From NCBI GenBank assembly GCA_964019165.1, contig OZ025267.1:15131824-15195823 (forward strand): 64,000 nt of DNA. Direction: 5' to 3'. The notes beneath the pieces are model-generated. The model made no database searches and was not told the DNA's origin. It saw nothing but the letters and a program-made list of their open reading frames with translations. This DNA comes from Mastigias papua (lineage: Eukaryota > Cnidaria > Scyphozoa > Rhizostomeae > Mastigiidae). Of this stretch, positions 25,701-43,548 are shown piece by piece (within the stretch, counting starts at the first letter, position 1; every line of letters begins with the position of its first letter). Position numbers and translations under genes: made by a program.

Positions 25701-27909
25701 CTTGAGAAGGACAGTCCTTTAATTTGAAGATAGGATTCAGCAATTTGTTGCTTCTAGTATTCGCTGAAAGTTCGACACCACTAGGAGAGCAGCTTCTGGC
25801 ATTTGCAGAATCAGAAACATTCCATACAAGTGCTACCCAACCACCGGGCAGCATCTGCTCCATTACTTAAGTAATGCCAGAGCCTGCAGTGAGGACATGT
25901 TTCAACTGTTTGGAAGGACCATGTCATCTTTCCATCTATCTGCTTCTAGAGTCTGTATGCATCAAAGCTAGAAAACTGCGACTTTGTATGCAGGAGTTGG
26001 TTTTTGTTCTTGGACCCTCATAACTAGCTGGCGTAAATGGGACATCGATTGGCGATTTTGAAAACGATATGATTTATTCTCACGTTTCATGATTGGCACT
26101 TTTAAATTCACGAATGGTTACATATTTTAGTAGGTTCATTTCGGTCACGACACTGAAAGTATATACTATGAAATGCATATGTCGGTTTAGCCATAGTGTT
26201 TTTAGAAGAAATCTATTATGTTCGTGAACTATTAATATTTATATCCCTTTTTGACGCTATAGAGCCGTGATCCGTGATGCTGTTGATTCCATGGATTTGT
26301 TGATGTCAGAGGGCAAAATGATTTGGTACAAGGTGAGTCTTTTACAGTGTATTGAATGTCCTATAGTAGAGAAGCAGGGCCGCCAAATGTGTGAGACCTC
26401 TGATCAGGTCTGTTTTCTTCCAAACTAACTGACCAATCAGCATGAAAAATGGGCCTAAATTCAGCTTTGGGCTAAATATGTGGGGGAATTATGCATGATG
26501 ATTGGTCGGTAAGGTTTGGAGAAAATACATCTAATCAGACTCCTGAACAGTTGGCGGCTATGCATCGTAGAGAATAACTCATTCTGGCTATTTCTTTTAC
26601 GATTCTCGAGGCTTCTGTAGCATTTATAGGTAATTGTCACGAGTTCAGCTCCATTCACATTTAATTCCATTATAATTGCATGGTCTTGTAATCATTGTAA
26701 TTGTTTGCAAGTAGCTAGTAGCAGTTTAAGTGCAAACAAATTTGCCTGAATTGATTAAGCAAAATACAGCTTTCCTCTTCCAAACAGTTCGATCTTGCTA
26801 AGTAATTGTTTAGTTTTTGTATCAACCAGTAAAACAGAGAGAAGTCTATCTTCGTTAATAGGATTCTTCTTCTTTGAATCGTTTACTATCTATCTGTTTT
26901 TCTGTGCAGGAAATGTTCTATGATTCATCAGACTTGGATAGAAATTATATCAACCTAGAAACTGTAAAGTTGGAGTTATTTGCTGGTGGAATGGATGCTG
27001 AAGAAGAGAAGCAGATATCAGATAAGATTCTTAGTAGAGAAAATCAACGGGTAAGACACTTGTTTTAGATTATTGCCCAGTGTAACCCCACACGTGCCAC
27101 CAGTGCATACTCGCATGTGTCATCAATGCAGACATCACGTGTTATACAAATACATACCAACATACGCTATCAATGCTTGGCCCCAAGTCCTAGGAGAAAG
27201 TATGACTACTACTGACTGCATTCGCAAGCATATGTGGATCAGCAACAATTGTATATTTCAGGTTATTTAAAGTCGGAAGTCTTTGAATGACAAATGAATT
27301 AATGAACTACAATCTTAAGCAGTAAACATTGCTTTCATTGCTATCATGAATTCAATGCTACCTTTTATTGCTGTAAATAAAATGACAATAAAATGTTTGA
27401 CTAGTAGCTGCTGGTGTTATTTTTGGAATCAAATTTTATTTTCCTCATCAGTATATCTCTCATTGCCATAGTATTATGAGAGACACTTTAAGTTGTCATA
27501 CATTGATAGTATGGATAAGAAGTCACCTAGTTAGAGTTAGGGCGTTCATCTGACCTGTGGAAGGTCGATGGCTCAAGCCATGACCAGACAATAGTTTAGA
27601 TGCTTGCCCACTAGCCAACGGCAAATGTGTACCCGATGGAAACACTGGGGAGATAAACGTAGCGAGGATATTGACGGTCCATTCTACCGTCCGATACCGC
27701 TGGTCTAGGGTGATTGTACTCTCAGACAGGCACTACTCAGTGCACACAACCGTATATGGGATTAACCTTTACCATTGTAGTTTACTATGGTAATGACCTA
27801 AAGTTAACTCATTTACATTTCCTTCTAGATTTCATATCTGGATTTCATTGCATATATTCCGTTATTTATTGCAATACATGACAAGATATGTGCTAATGCC
27901 TTTGACTGA
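8818..27909 (+). CDS. EFCAB5-like degenerate EF-hand protein, >20 exons
   Basis: A chain of exons on one strand, mostly in compatible phase. Supported exons: 8818 or 8887-8928, 9189-9256, 9357-9414, 10739-10813, 10934-11038, 11760-11806, 12868-12899, 13032-13085, 14146-15649 (about 501 residues, Lys/Glu/Ser-rich), 16208-16302, 17804-17880, 18127-18187, 18730-19063, 20264-20345, 20448-20555, 20680-20729, 21466-21529, 21629-21744, 22914-22988, 25114-25199, 26263-26332, 26910-27050, 27829-27909 (stop TGA). The joint 21744/22914 forms an EF-hand loop, DKQNNGYISVEM, with D1, N5, G6 and I8 kept but Q at 3 and M at 12, so calcium binding is doubtful. The end reads ISYLDFIAYIPLFIAIH. From memory, segments such as NPKAYL, PDICNR, NYINLE and this end resemble EFCAB5, a cilium/sperm-associated protein; this is inference. 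Joins at 11038/11760, 16302/17804, 17880/18127 and 21529/21629 are out of phase, so exons are missing or the gene has a lesion. Confidence 0.7.
9617..10626 (+). mobile_element. 1-kb terminal-inverted-repeat element carrying a MADF gene
   Basis: The element lies in the 9415-10738 intron of the EF-hand gene. Its ends are inverted copies of about 40-45 bp: ACACGG, GATTTTTGT.TTTCAAAGAC and AGATTT.TG on the left (9621-9665) recur inverted at 10575-10622. Between them the same motif is repeated several times: a direct repeat of about 65 bp at 9650-9790, and inverted copies of CTCTCGTGTGCGG near 10008, 10130 and 10150. A short MADF-domain gene occupies 10248-10478. MADF/Myb-like proteins accompany PIF/Harbinger-type transposases, so this could be a derivative that lost the transposase. 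No clean target duplication was found; boundaries are within about 10 bp. Confidence 0.6.
10248..10478 (+). CDS. Short MADF-domain protein inside a mobile element
   Basis: The ATG at 10248 has a good context (CAACATGGCG) and opens a 76-residue frame. After a 10-residue leader come EDLLVAAWQEKPCLY, EYADRNKKQ and ALVEIAEEIG. These are the hallmark positions of the MADF domain: Trp, Pro-x-Leu-Tyr, Tyr-x-Asp-Arg, and the EIA helix. MADF domains bind DNA as trihelix Myb/SANT relatives. The usual third helix (a KKxW-N-LR pattern) is absent, and the frame ends in about 20 unrelated residues. The protein is therefore truncated, or continues in an unseen exon. It is flanked by the element's inverted repeats, so the transposon rather than the host gene is the likely owner. 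Confidence 0.55.
   Translation: MAESEKCVDIWMQEKEDLLVAAWQEKPCLYMISSLEYADRNKKQLALVEIAEEIGAAATGKPLLVSSELMMPERKP
12425..12462 (-). mobile_element. Isolated CAGGGGCG-type element terminus
   Basis: Read on the minus strand the segment starts CAGGGGCGTAAATTATGG and runs on GT-rich. It matches the CAG-N-GGCG terminal pattern seen at 23291, 24930, 29501, 41546 and 56324. The partner end was not located. It lies in an intron of the EF-hand gene. Confidence 0.35.
13625..13790 (-). mobile_element. tRNA-derived SINE, 3'-truncated copy
   Basis: On the minus strand the head (GTGATTAGAGCGCTTGACTG then CGATGGTTCCCGCC) mimics RNA polymerase III A and B boxes. It is followed by the shared body with CCAGCAGCAAATGGGTACC and ACACTGGGGAAG. 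The same order of blocks is found in the longer copy at 54228-54490. It lies in the intron before the large 14146 exon. Confidence 0.75.
19188..19240 (-). mobile_element. SINE 3' tail fragment
   Basis: The blocks GGTAAAGGTTAGTCCCGTA and CGATCCCGCACATTGG match, in the same orientation, the 3' tail of the SINE at 54228 (GGTAAAGGTGAATCCCATG, CGATTCCGTACGTTGG). Only the tail is present, as expected for a 5'-truncated insertion. Confidence 0.6.
19690..20001. mobile_element. MITE of the CCGTAAATC family, copy 2
   Basis: Shares TTATTCGAGGGG boxes, a CATGCCACA centre and a right end GGCCAATTAGAGGATTTACGG with the complete element at 43276-43548. The left terminal repeat is missing or unrecognisable. 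It lies in an intron of the EF-hand gene. Confidence 0.6.
20894..21425. repeat. CTCAG pentanucleotide satellite, about 105 units
   Basis: About 530 bp of nearly unbroken 5-bp units: CTCAG with frequent TTCAG and some CTCAA variants. Read through, it gives a meaningless Ser-Ala-Gln-Leu frame. It fills most of the intron between exons 20680-20729 and 21466-21529 of the EF-hand gene, so nearly every unit offers a CAG that resembles a 3' splice site. Confidence 0.95.
22691..22736. repeat. ATC trinucleotide microsatellite
   Basis: About 14 uninterrupted ATC units in an intron of the EF-hand gene, about 180 bp before the 22914 exon. Confidence 0.9.
23291..24930. mobile_element. 1.64-kb element with CAG-N-GGCGGATCCAG inverted ends
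   Basis: The left end CAGGGGCGGATCCAGCC and the inverted right end CAGTGGCGGATCCAGACC match. The subterminal motif AATCTGACTGAGTTC occurs just inside both ends, in the same direction. The pentanucleotide CTCTG flanks the element on both sides (23286-23290 and 24931-24935), consistent with a 5-bp target duplication. No transposase was recognised; a 120-residue minus-strand frame at 23736-24098 has no known motif. CAG-type ends recall hAT elements, but those usually make 8-bp duplications, so the class is open. It sits in the intron between exons 22914-22988 and 25114-25199. Confidence 0.7.
27522..27780 (+). mobile_element. tRNA-derived SINE, plus orientation
   Basis: Starts with an A-box-like TTAGAGTTAGGGCG and a B-box-like GATGGCTCAAGCC. 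The body contains GTGTACCCGATGG and ACACTGGGGAGATAAACG, and the tail is CGTATATGGGATTAACC. The same blocks, in the same order, occur in the SINE at 54228-54490. It lies in the last intron of the EF-hand gene, about 50 bp before the final exon. Confidence 0.75.
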
Positions 27910-30900
27910 GGTTAGCAATATCATCACCGAAGAATTGCAAGATTTTATATGATTGGGTATCAAACTTATTGTTAGAGACTGAACTACTATTTATTGCCAT
28001 GATTTTTTTGTGTAAGTAGATCTTAAGATTCTGTAGATAAATCTTTCCCCCTAATTTTAGTACTCAATCTGCAGCTCTTTATACCGTGGTCTTATCGCAA
28101 ATGCTAATAGTTTTCGCATCGTTTGTGTTAAAATGTGCAGTACAATAAGACACTTTGTGATGGAACATTACAATCATGCAAATCAAGGTTTGATTTGACC
28201 ATAGACTGTAGGACTGTTTTACAGAAATGTACATTGCAACTGCAAGGATAAAGATTTAATGATCCATGATAAAGCTTAACCAAGGTATGACATTTGAATT
28301 GGAATTAAATAATAAAAAACGGCGATTTGATGTGTAGTGCTAACAAGTGAAAATTAAAGATGAAATATAATCAACTGGAGCGCCAAGCTACTTCATGTAA
28401 TTTTTAATACAATTGCAGATAAAAATAATCAGTGGGATTCAGCAAAAATCAAATTTTAAACTTTTATGGTTGATCTTGATAATTTAAAGCCGCATTTGGT
28501 AGGGAATAACAGGTAACAATTGGTATACAAATCTTTTCATTACATTGCTAGATAAATTTTCATTTCTTTTCATTAAGAGCGTATTGTTTGTTGCTTCAGG
28601 TCATGCTTAAAGTAGTGAAATAGAGAAATAAGATTGTCCTTAGTACGATCTGGACAAGTAATGAACTTGTGACTTTTAGTTGGTTTCTTTTGTTACTTTT
28701 AATCAATGCTAGATTTGCAAATATAATGTTTTGAAACATGCTACCTCGTGGTCCGTGACACTTTTACGTTTTCCTATGTCATTCATATTTGATCATAAAA
28801 CATCAGGTGTATATTGATATATGTTGCAGTGAGTGCAAAAATGTTGTACTTTGTCCAGAGATATAGTGGGATTTGGAAGGTGGAGGGGCACAGGAAATGA
28901 AAGGCACTTATGCCACACTTTAGAGTTTAAGAGCCACACCAAACCGTGATGAAATCGCGCGCCACGCCAACAACCCCACCGCAAACAAAGAAGAATATGG
29001 AGGACCCATGCTGGATAATATGGAGTGTAAGGAAACTTTATTTGTATCATTGTCAGGGAAGAAGGGCGCCCTGCCATTTTGCAATAGTCTTGCTCGTATA
29101 CTTTTCCCTAAATAGACTGGATGCATATACATATTGAGGGCATTTTTCAACATTTCCAAAATTTGGGAAGGCACGTGCACCCAGATCCCCCGTTTATACA
29201 TCTGTAACTTTATCTGAAGAGCAGATATTTTAAACAACGCATGTTTACTAGATTTTGTTGGACAGGAGCTGATTATTTGGCAAAGTACAAATGCATGCAT
29301 GCAGATATAACAAACAAATTGATTGGAGGTCACTTCACTACACATTATGTTCACGGAATAGACACCTGTAAACAGTTTCAGAGAGCTGAATGCTTGTACA
29401 CAGTGGCAATAAGCGTCGACAAGGTAACCGGTTAATTGTTGGTGAAGGGGGTCCTATCGTTGTGGTGGTCACCCCAGTCAGAATTAGCCAGACCGCCACT
29501 GCATTGCATGTGTCAACTTGTAATAATCACTTCATGCCATCAGCCAGGACATGAAACTAATTAGTTCAATGGTATCAATACAGAGATTTTGGAAAGTGGC
29601 AGTTTATTTTTGATGTAGCTGAGTTTAAGTCAATACAATAACTATCATAGTGATGGCAAATATTAAGCAATTATTTGACTCCTTGCATGCAATTATGTCC
29701 GAGTGATACAGGGTCCCAAAATGCAATGGATCTGACTCATTTTGTGGATTTTTAAAACAAAACAGAACATCTGATGGGGAAAGTTTAAATTTGTAAAAAA
29801 AGGCATATCTAGTTATTAAAGGTAGGCCTTCAAAACTAACACCGCGTAAGATTTAATAATATTTAAATGACATGAAGATTGATCATTTACTTTTTAGACA
29901 ATGTACAAGTACAGAATTTAACTTCAACCATATCCTTTTCCCTTTTTGTGAATCCAAGGAAGGACCAAACCAACTTTTTATAAAAGTGTGGACCTGCAAT
30001 TATCTATTGTTCTAGGTCCGGGATTGCTAGATATTTGTGTGCTTTTACTGCTAAAAATATTTGTTCACCATTTGCTCTTTCCCCTTCCTTTGCTTTTGAG
30101 GCGTTTAGATATTGCACTGGTATGATAAGGAATGGCAGAATGTTGGCAAATGACGACCAGTGGTGGCATGCAATCAATGCCATTGAGCAATCATGCCTTC
30201 TTTCTTTGCTTAAAATGCATTTCCAACCATAATTAAATCATATGCTTGATTCTGTGTAAATTTTAATTACGAGAGTTTGCGACACCATGGGGCTGGGGAT
30301 CTTGGAATTTTCACTGGTTGGGGTTAATAAACAGAAGCACTATAACCATGGGAGGTCGGAAATTCAATGTTGAATTTTCCCGTGGATTTCATCGATTTGG
30401 CTTTTGTAGTGCAAGAACTTTACACGAGGACTTTGGAACAGTTCTATATGGAACCTTTCCGCAGAGGTACAGATAGGCTTCCCGTTTACACGATGTCTTG
30501 GAACTGTTCTGTGCAGAACCGTTTCTTTCCATGCATTCACGCATGGGTAGTTTATATCTAAGCGTACCTGACGAGAAACCTTTCTGGGTGTTTACACGAG
30601 AACTTTTGGGTATGGTTACAAACAGGACCTACTTTCTAAATGATTCCGTTTGGGTACGGCTAGCAGTTCATTTTGGAACGGTTCCATCAGTTCTCGTGTA
30701 AACTCAAAGCCTCTTCGTACCAATTAGGGTACGGCTCCATTTGGAACCATTCCCGTGTAAACGGGGCCTAAAGCTCTCTTAGAATTCTTAAGATTTTAAT
30801 AATGAAACTTTTTAAAGATATTCTTAGTGAGAATATTCGAATTTGCGTAATACTGAAGTGATACACAGATATACAGGCACTGCACAAAAAAACAATGAAA

Positions 30901-31437
30901 TGCAGAAATTTATAAGAAGTCTATGCATGTAATGCAAATGAGATTATGGGCTTGTGTGAAAATTGGAATTTCAAGTTTTTATCAACTTATCTACTTTCTT
31001 AGGCCTCAGAAATCCAGTACTGAACTGTCTTAAACTTTTGAGCAGTCAAGTACGAAAAGTGTATAGAGGCAATCCAAATTTGACTTTGACAATTTTAACA
31101 AGAACAGGATGTGGGAATCGTGAGGGAATAAGTGAGAAAATGCAAGGATCCGGTGGGGCACCCCTCAGTAGTTTGCATGCCATAATGTCCCATGACATGG
31201 GACTAACGTTTGCGAAAAACTTGACTGCTATCTGTCAAGTCAAATTTGAGGAAGGTCTACAGAAGAACTTCCCGCATTTTTGATGGCTGGTAATGAGAAC
31301 GAGGTGAGACTAGTCCAGTTGGAGGCCAGCAGCAATTTTGAGATTCTTGTTGGTAGCTTCAAGCATTGGGAGTAGGTGCTTGATGCAAAAACTACTCGTT
31401 ATATTATATGATATAACGAAAAGAAATACGAAAAAAT
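27910..31437. other. Intergenic region between EF-hand and DHHC genes
   Basis: No spliced gene was recognised. A CAGTGGCGG terminus pointing left ends at 29501 and shares its next bases (TCTGACTG) with the 23291-24930 element, so 28.8-29.5 kb may be a related insertion. A repetitive TTTACACG-rich element lies at 30360-30776. Open frames of 106 residues (30963-31283, +) and 144 residues (28920-29354, -) show no domain, and I do not call them. The promoter of the DHHC gene should lie in the last few hundred bases. Confidence 0.5.
30360..30776. mobile_element. Non-autonomous element rich in TTTACACG boxes
   Basis: Motifs close to GTTTACACGA recur in both orientations (30423, 30486, 30590, 30695, 30755), interleaved with GGAAC(C/A)-type boxes. 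The right end reads CCCGTGTAAACGGGGCC, itself partly palindromic. The left end is less clear. This layout of scattered terminal-like motifs parallels the MADF element at 9617-10626. It does not encode a recognisable protein. Confidence 0.5.
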
Positions 31438-39722
<8,285 letters not shown>

Positions 39723-39724
39723 GC

Positions 39725-39730
39725 AATAAA
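39725..39730 (+). promoter_or_regulatory. Polyadenylation signal of the DHHC gene
   Basis: AATAAA begins three bases after the TAA stop at 39720-39722. If used, the 3' UTR would be extremely short. No other AATAAA is as well placed. Confidence 0.6.
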
Positions 39731-39799
39731 TGTTCGGTTTGTTACATCTCTAGTTTTGTAAGCAAGTTGAGCATTTTTTGATTAAAAGCTCAAAGAGTA

Positions 39800-40405
39800 A
39801 TGGAAATTAATGCACACACTTTACCTGATACTTATGTACTAACTCTGTCATCTTATTATGAGACTTTGCCTAGAATCTATTGTTTATTTCATGTCTCATT
39901 AGCTTCTTTTAACTTTTGTGACATATTAGTCGGGTATTGGAATTACATGCGTATGCAGGTATGTAGTAGATTAAATAGAGCTTTTCACCCCGTGATCTCA
40001 TTCAATGTAAATTTGTTGCCTAGACTGATAATTGGTTATCGCAGAAACTTGTACGCAAATGCTTTTTGCATATACAATAACAACGGAATTGGAGCGTATT
40101 CTTATTTCTTTTATCCTTTTGGTAGTCATTTATGTTTCAAGGTACAGCACTTACAAATTATAGACATCAACCGAACTTTAGTATCATTCTTTTATCGAAC
40201 AGCCATTTCTAACGATAGAAATCACACTATGTCTCATAGTTTGACTTGCAGCTGTTTACCACTCTCTCGCTGCGCATTCGGCTCACAACTGTATCATTGT
40301 TCACCTTGCGCGACACTACAAATTGAATTAGTCAAGTTTTTCCATCCATTGCGATCGTTGGCGAGATGTCTCAAGATGTTAAGATGTCCTCTTGTCTTAA
40401 ACTGA
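39800..40405 (+). other. 201-residue open frame of unknown status
   Basis: An uninterrupted ATG frame starts 78 bp after the DHHC stop codon and is long for this AT-rich sequence. The predicted protein is rich in Phe, Tyr, Leu, Cys and Ser, with many hydrophobic runs but no clear transmembrane periodicity, signal peptide or motif. It has no recognised splice partners and abuts a LINE fragment on the other strand. It may be chance, or part of the repeat-derived spacer; I would not call it a gene on this evidence. Confidence 0.2.
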
Positions 40406-40645
40406 CTTATTTGCAACCAGGTGTTGATGGCATTTTGCTGCTTCTATGATGTCGTTGTCCAGCAATACAGGCAGGGTGATTCTCTTTCTTCCACGGAATT
40501 TCTTCTCTTTAGGTGGATTTTCGAAGTAATAGTCCATCGACTGTTGACATGGCGTGTTTGTTGGTAGTCGCAAGATGTGACCAAATGTTCTCCATCGTGC
40601 TTCCTTCATTTCAGCGCTCAGGGGTTTTTCTCTGCTCTTTTCGTA
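40397..40645 (-). pseudogene. C-terminal fragment of a LINE reverse-transcriptase protein
   Basis: The minus-strand frame reads SAEMKEARWRTFGHILRLP, a typical closing segment of non-LTR retrotransposon proteins (R-W-x-x-F/L-G-H-x-L-R-x-P). Then come KFRGRKRITLPVLLDNDI and a stop. The reverse-transcriptase and endonuclease domains are absent, so this is a 5'-truncated copy. The clade cannot be fixed from this piece. Confidence 0.75.
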
Positions 40646-41811
40646 TAGTTGCTTGTTGTTGTTCTATAGTTGTTTATGCATCTCACGTTTTACAGAGCAT
40701 TAGTTAATTTATATCACTATATCACAGTTTTTCAAAGTCACAAAATACACAATATTGAACAGGTAAACTGCCATAAAATCATAAAATCCACTATGCTACA
40801 CCATGCCAACAAGCAATGAATTGGCACTTTGAAGTAACAGAAAGTACTAAGAAATCCAAGTACAACTTTGCCAGAGAAGCTGCACAGTGACGTGCTCTAA
40901 GGAAATTGTAGATGCGATCTATTATGCAGTTTAAAACTACGGAGGACTTGATTTTGTTCAGAAAAATAATTGGAGAGACAAGTGGAAAGAAATTTCTGAG
41001 ACAATTTTAGCATTGCGTGAGACAAACAGCGCGTACATCTGGACAAAGCATTGTTTTGTGTTGCGAACACTGTACACGGGATATACTATATAAAGTAATA
41101 ATAATAATGATAATAATTCCAAGTGCAAATGGACTTAGGATCATCGAGTTCCTACTGAGATTACCATTTTCAATGTAGATCATAATAGTGTAGTTTATCG
41201 ACAGAGCTTTATGAAAACAAAACACTACAGTACTAGTGAGGAAAACAGTGCGTGATGCCATTTGCTTAGAAACCCACAGATAACTCTGCCTCCGGAGGGG
41301 GGCCTCCCATTCTAACAAGCGTGGCAAGTAAATACCCGAGGGATACCACCGATGATGACTCCACAGCCTTCGGAGCGCAAAGCAGAACCATCAAATTAGT
41401 CGAGGACACAAGTGGGGTCAAGTTTAGTGGTGATCACCAATGCTTTTCAAGAACTATAAATTTTAAAAATTGCTTTATTTTGTGCAAGCCTCACCCCAGG
41501 TTCCCATAGAGAGGCTACCCCAAAAATAGCAAGGTGCCCGCCACTGACCTTAACTAAGTATTCTCGTTCCCTACATGTATACGATTGTTGCTTCTAAAAT
41601 TATTCCATTTGGTACAAGAGATAGGTCATTGCTTCCAAACAGTAGTATTTGGAAAAAGGAGTTTGATCTATAAATACAATATCAATCCTAGGAGTGCCGG
41701 AAAGTTGACCACGGAGATAATTTTAAATCGATTCAAAGAGAAAAAAGGATTTACAAAGTCAAAATTATCAATTATTTGGAATATTCACTTCTTTAGTCTG
41801 GAGCAATCATT
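40646..41811. other. Intergenic, no gene seen
   Basis: Contains an AAT/AATG-rich simple stretch near 41094-41115 and a CAGTGGCGG-type terminus on the minus strand ending at 41546. No coding exon is supported. Confidence 0.45.
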
Positions 41812-42875
41812 TCTATGTTTTGCAACAATAGCTCCTTTCTTCTGCAACAGCCATTACATTGTTTAGGAAAACTTATTCCATTATTCTGCAGTAACAATTC
41901 CATTGCTTAGGAACAATAATTCCTTTGTTCTGCAAGAACAATTACACTGCCTAGGAACAATCATCCTTTGTTCTGCAAAATCATTCCATTCTTCAAACAA
42001 TCATTCCATTGTTCTTGAACAATCAAGTCATTGTTCCTTAACAATAATTTCATTGTTCTGGAAGAATAATTGCATTGCTCTAGAATAGTCATTTCTCTGT
42101 TCTGAAATAGCCATTCAATTCTTCATGAACAGTCACTCGATTCTTTAGGACAAATTCCATTGCTCAGGAACAATATATCCATTGTCCTACAACAATCATT
42201 TCATTGTCTATGATCAATTAAACCATTGTTCAGGAACAATATCTCCATTGTTATGCAGCAAGCATTCCATTCTTTAGGAACGCTTTAGGAACGAAGTTAT
42301 TCTATTGTTCTGAAACAGCCATTCCATTGCTCAGCAACAGTAAATCTTTTCTTCTGCAATAGCCATTCCATTGTTCAGGAAAAATCATTCCATCATTCTA
42401 CAGTAATAGTTCGATTGTTCATCAGCAATCACTATTTTCCTCTGCAACAGTCACTCCATTGTTCTTAAGCAATCATTCCATTGTTCTGCAAGAATGGTTG
42501 CATTGTTCAGGAGAATCACTTCCATGTTCACGGTACAACCATTCCACGTTCTGGATAATATTTTCATTGTTCTAGAAAAACCATTACATTGTTCAGGAAC
42601 AATCATTCCATTGTTCTTCAACACTCTTTTGGAGCAATCATTTCTTTGTTCTGCAACGTTATTCTGGAGCAATTATTTCTATTGTTTTAGAAGAATCATT
42701 CGCTTGTTCTGAAACAAGCATTTCTTTGCTCTGTAGCAGTAATTGTCATTCCACAACACTCTGTCCATTGTTCTGGAACAGTCATTTCATTGTTCTGAAA
42801 GAAGCATTCCTCTGCTCTGTAGTATTCTTGAATAATCATTTCTTTGTTCTGTAAAAATTATTCACTTTTCACAAC
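41812..42875. repeat. Degenerate quasi-palindromic minisatellite, about 1.06 kb
   Basis: Units of about 25-32 bp follow the pattern AACAATCATTCCATTGTTCT with a variable linker. Because AACAAT and ATTGTT are inverse of each other, each unit can fold on itself and the array looks alike on both strands. Dozens of diverged copies are present. It lies in the spacer between the convergent DHHC and DOCK genes. Confidence 0.85.
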
Positions 42876-43275
42876 ACTCTTTAGTTGATAATTTTTCAAT
42901 ACATTAATGTTTATACACCTTATTATCTACACCATTGAGCTATTCCCGTTTAAACTCTAAAACCTAAACACAAAAGAAATTAAGGAAACGAACACAAATT
43001 TAGTTTTAACAGTGATTTCGTACTTTGAAAAGAATGGGCAACCAGTTTTAATTTGATACGTTTAAACTGTTTACGGTTATTCACTTTTCAGTCTGACGCT
43101 CGCAAATATAGTTATTCTTGAATTTGTTCGTTTTTGTTATTATGAGCCATCCACGATCTTTCTCCAGAATTCATTTTCACATGCTTCACGAGGAAACCTT
43201 TGAAAAGTAGCAAGATCCCATACCAATATCATATTTTGCACTACATAAATTTTGCAGCAGAGTAAAGATTGCTTA

Positions 43276-43548
43276 CCGTAAATCCTTGAATTAGCCCCTC
43301 CCCCTGGGGCATATTCGTTTTTGAAGGGTTTATTCGAGGGGAGCTTACAAAATTATCTGCCACAGGCCACAAAAAACTTTTTTCAATACTCTTTCTCCAT
43401 TAAATAAAAGAAGTCTATAAAAGGGTCTTCATCACCTTCTGTGATGGGTGCTTATTCGCCCAGGGCTTATTTAAGAATTTGAAGCTCTAGCATGGGCGTT
43501 TATTCGAAGGGGGGTTTTAGAGAGAGAGTCCAATTCGAAGATTTACGG
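43276..43548. mobile_element. Complete 273-bp MITE, CCGTAAATC family (copy 3)
   Basis: The terminal repeats CCGTAAATCCTTGAATT and CCGTAAATCTTCGAATT (inverted) match, and TA stands outside each end (43274-43275 and 43549-43550). The interior has repeated TTATTCGA-GGGG boxes and no protein frame. Related copies are at 685-983 and 19690-20001. Confidence 0.85.

Noticed and set aside
28920..29354. 144-residue minus-strand frame
   Set aside because: Overlaps a probable mobile-element body, has no recognisable domain and its start is not supported.
30963..31283. 106-residue frame upstream of the DHHC gene
   Set aside because: No motif and no splice sites linking it to the DHHC start exon; may be 5' flank.
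41812..42875. CRISPR-like array
   Set aside because: Units are degenerate and contiguous without unique spacers, in an animal genome.
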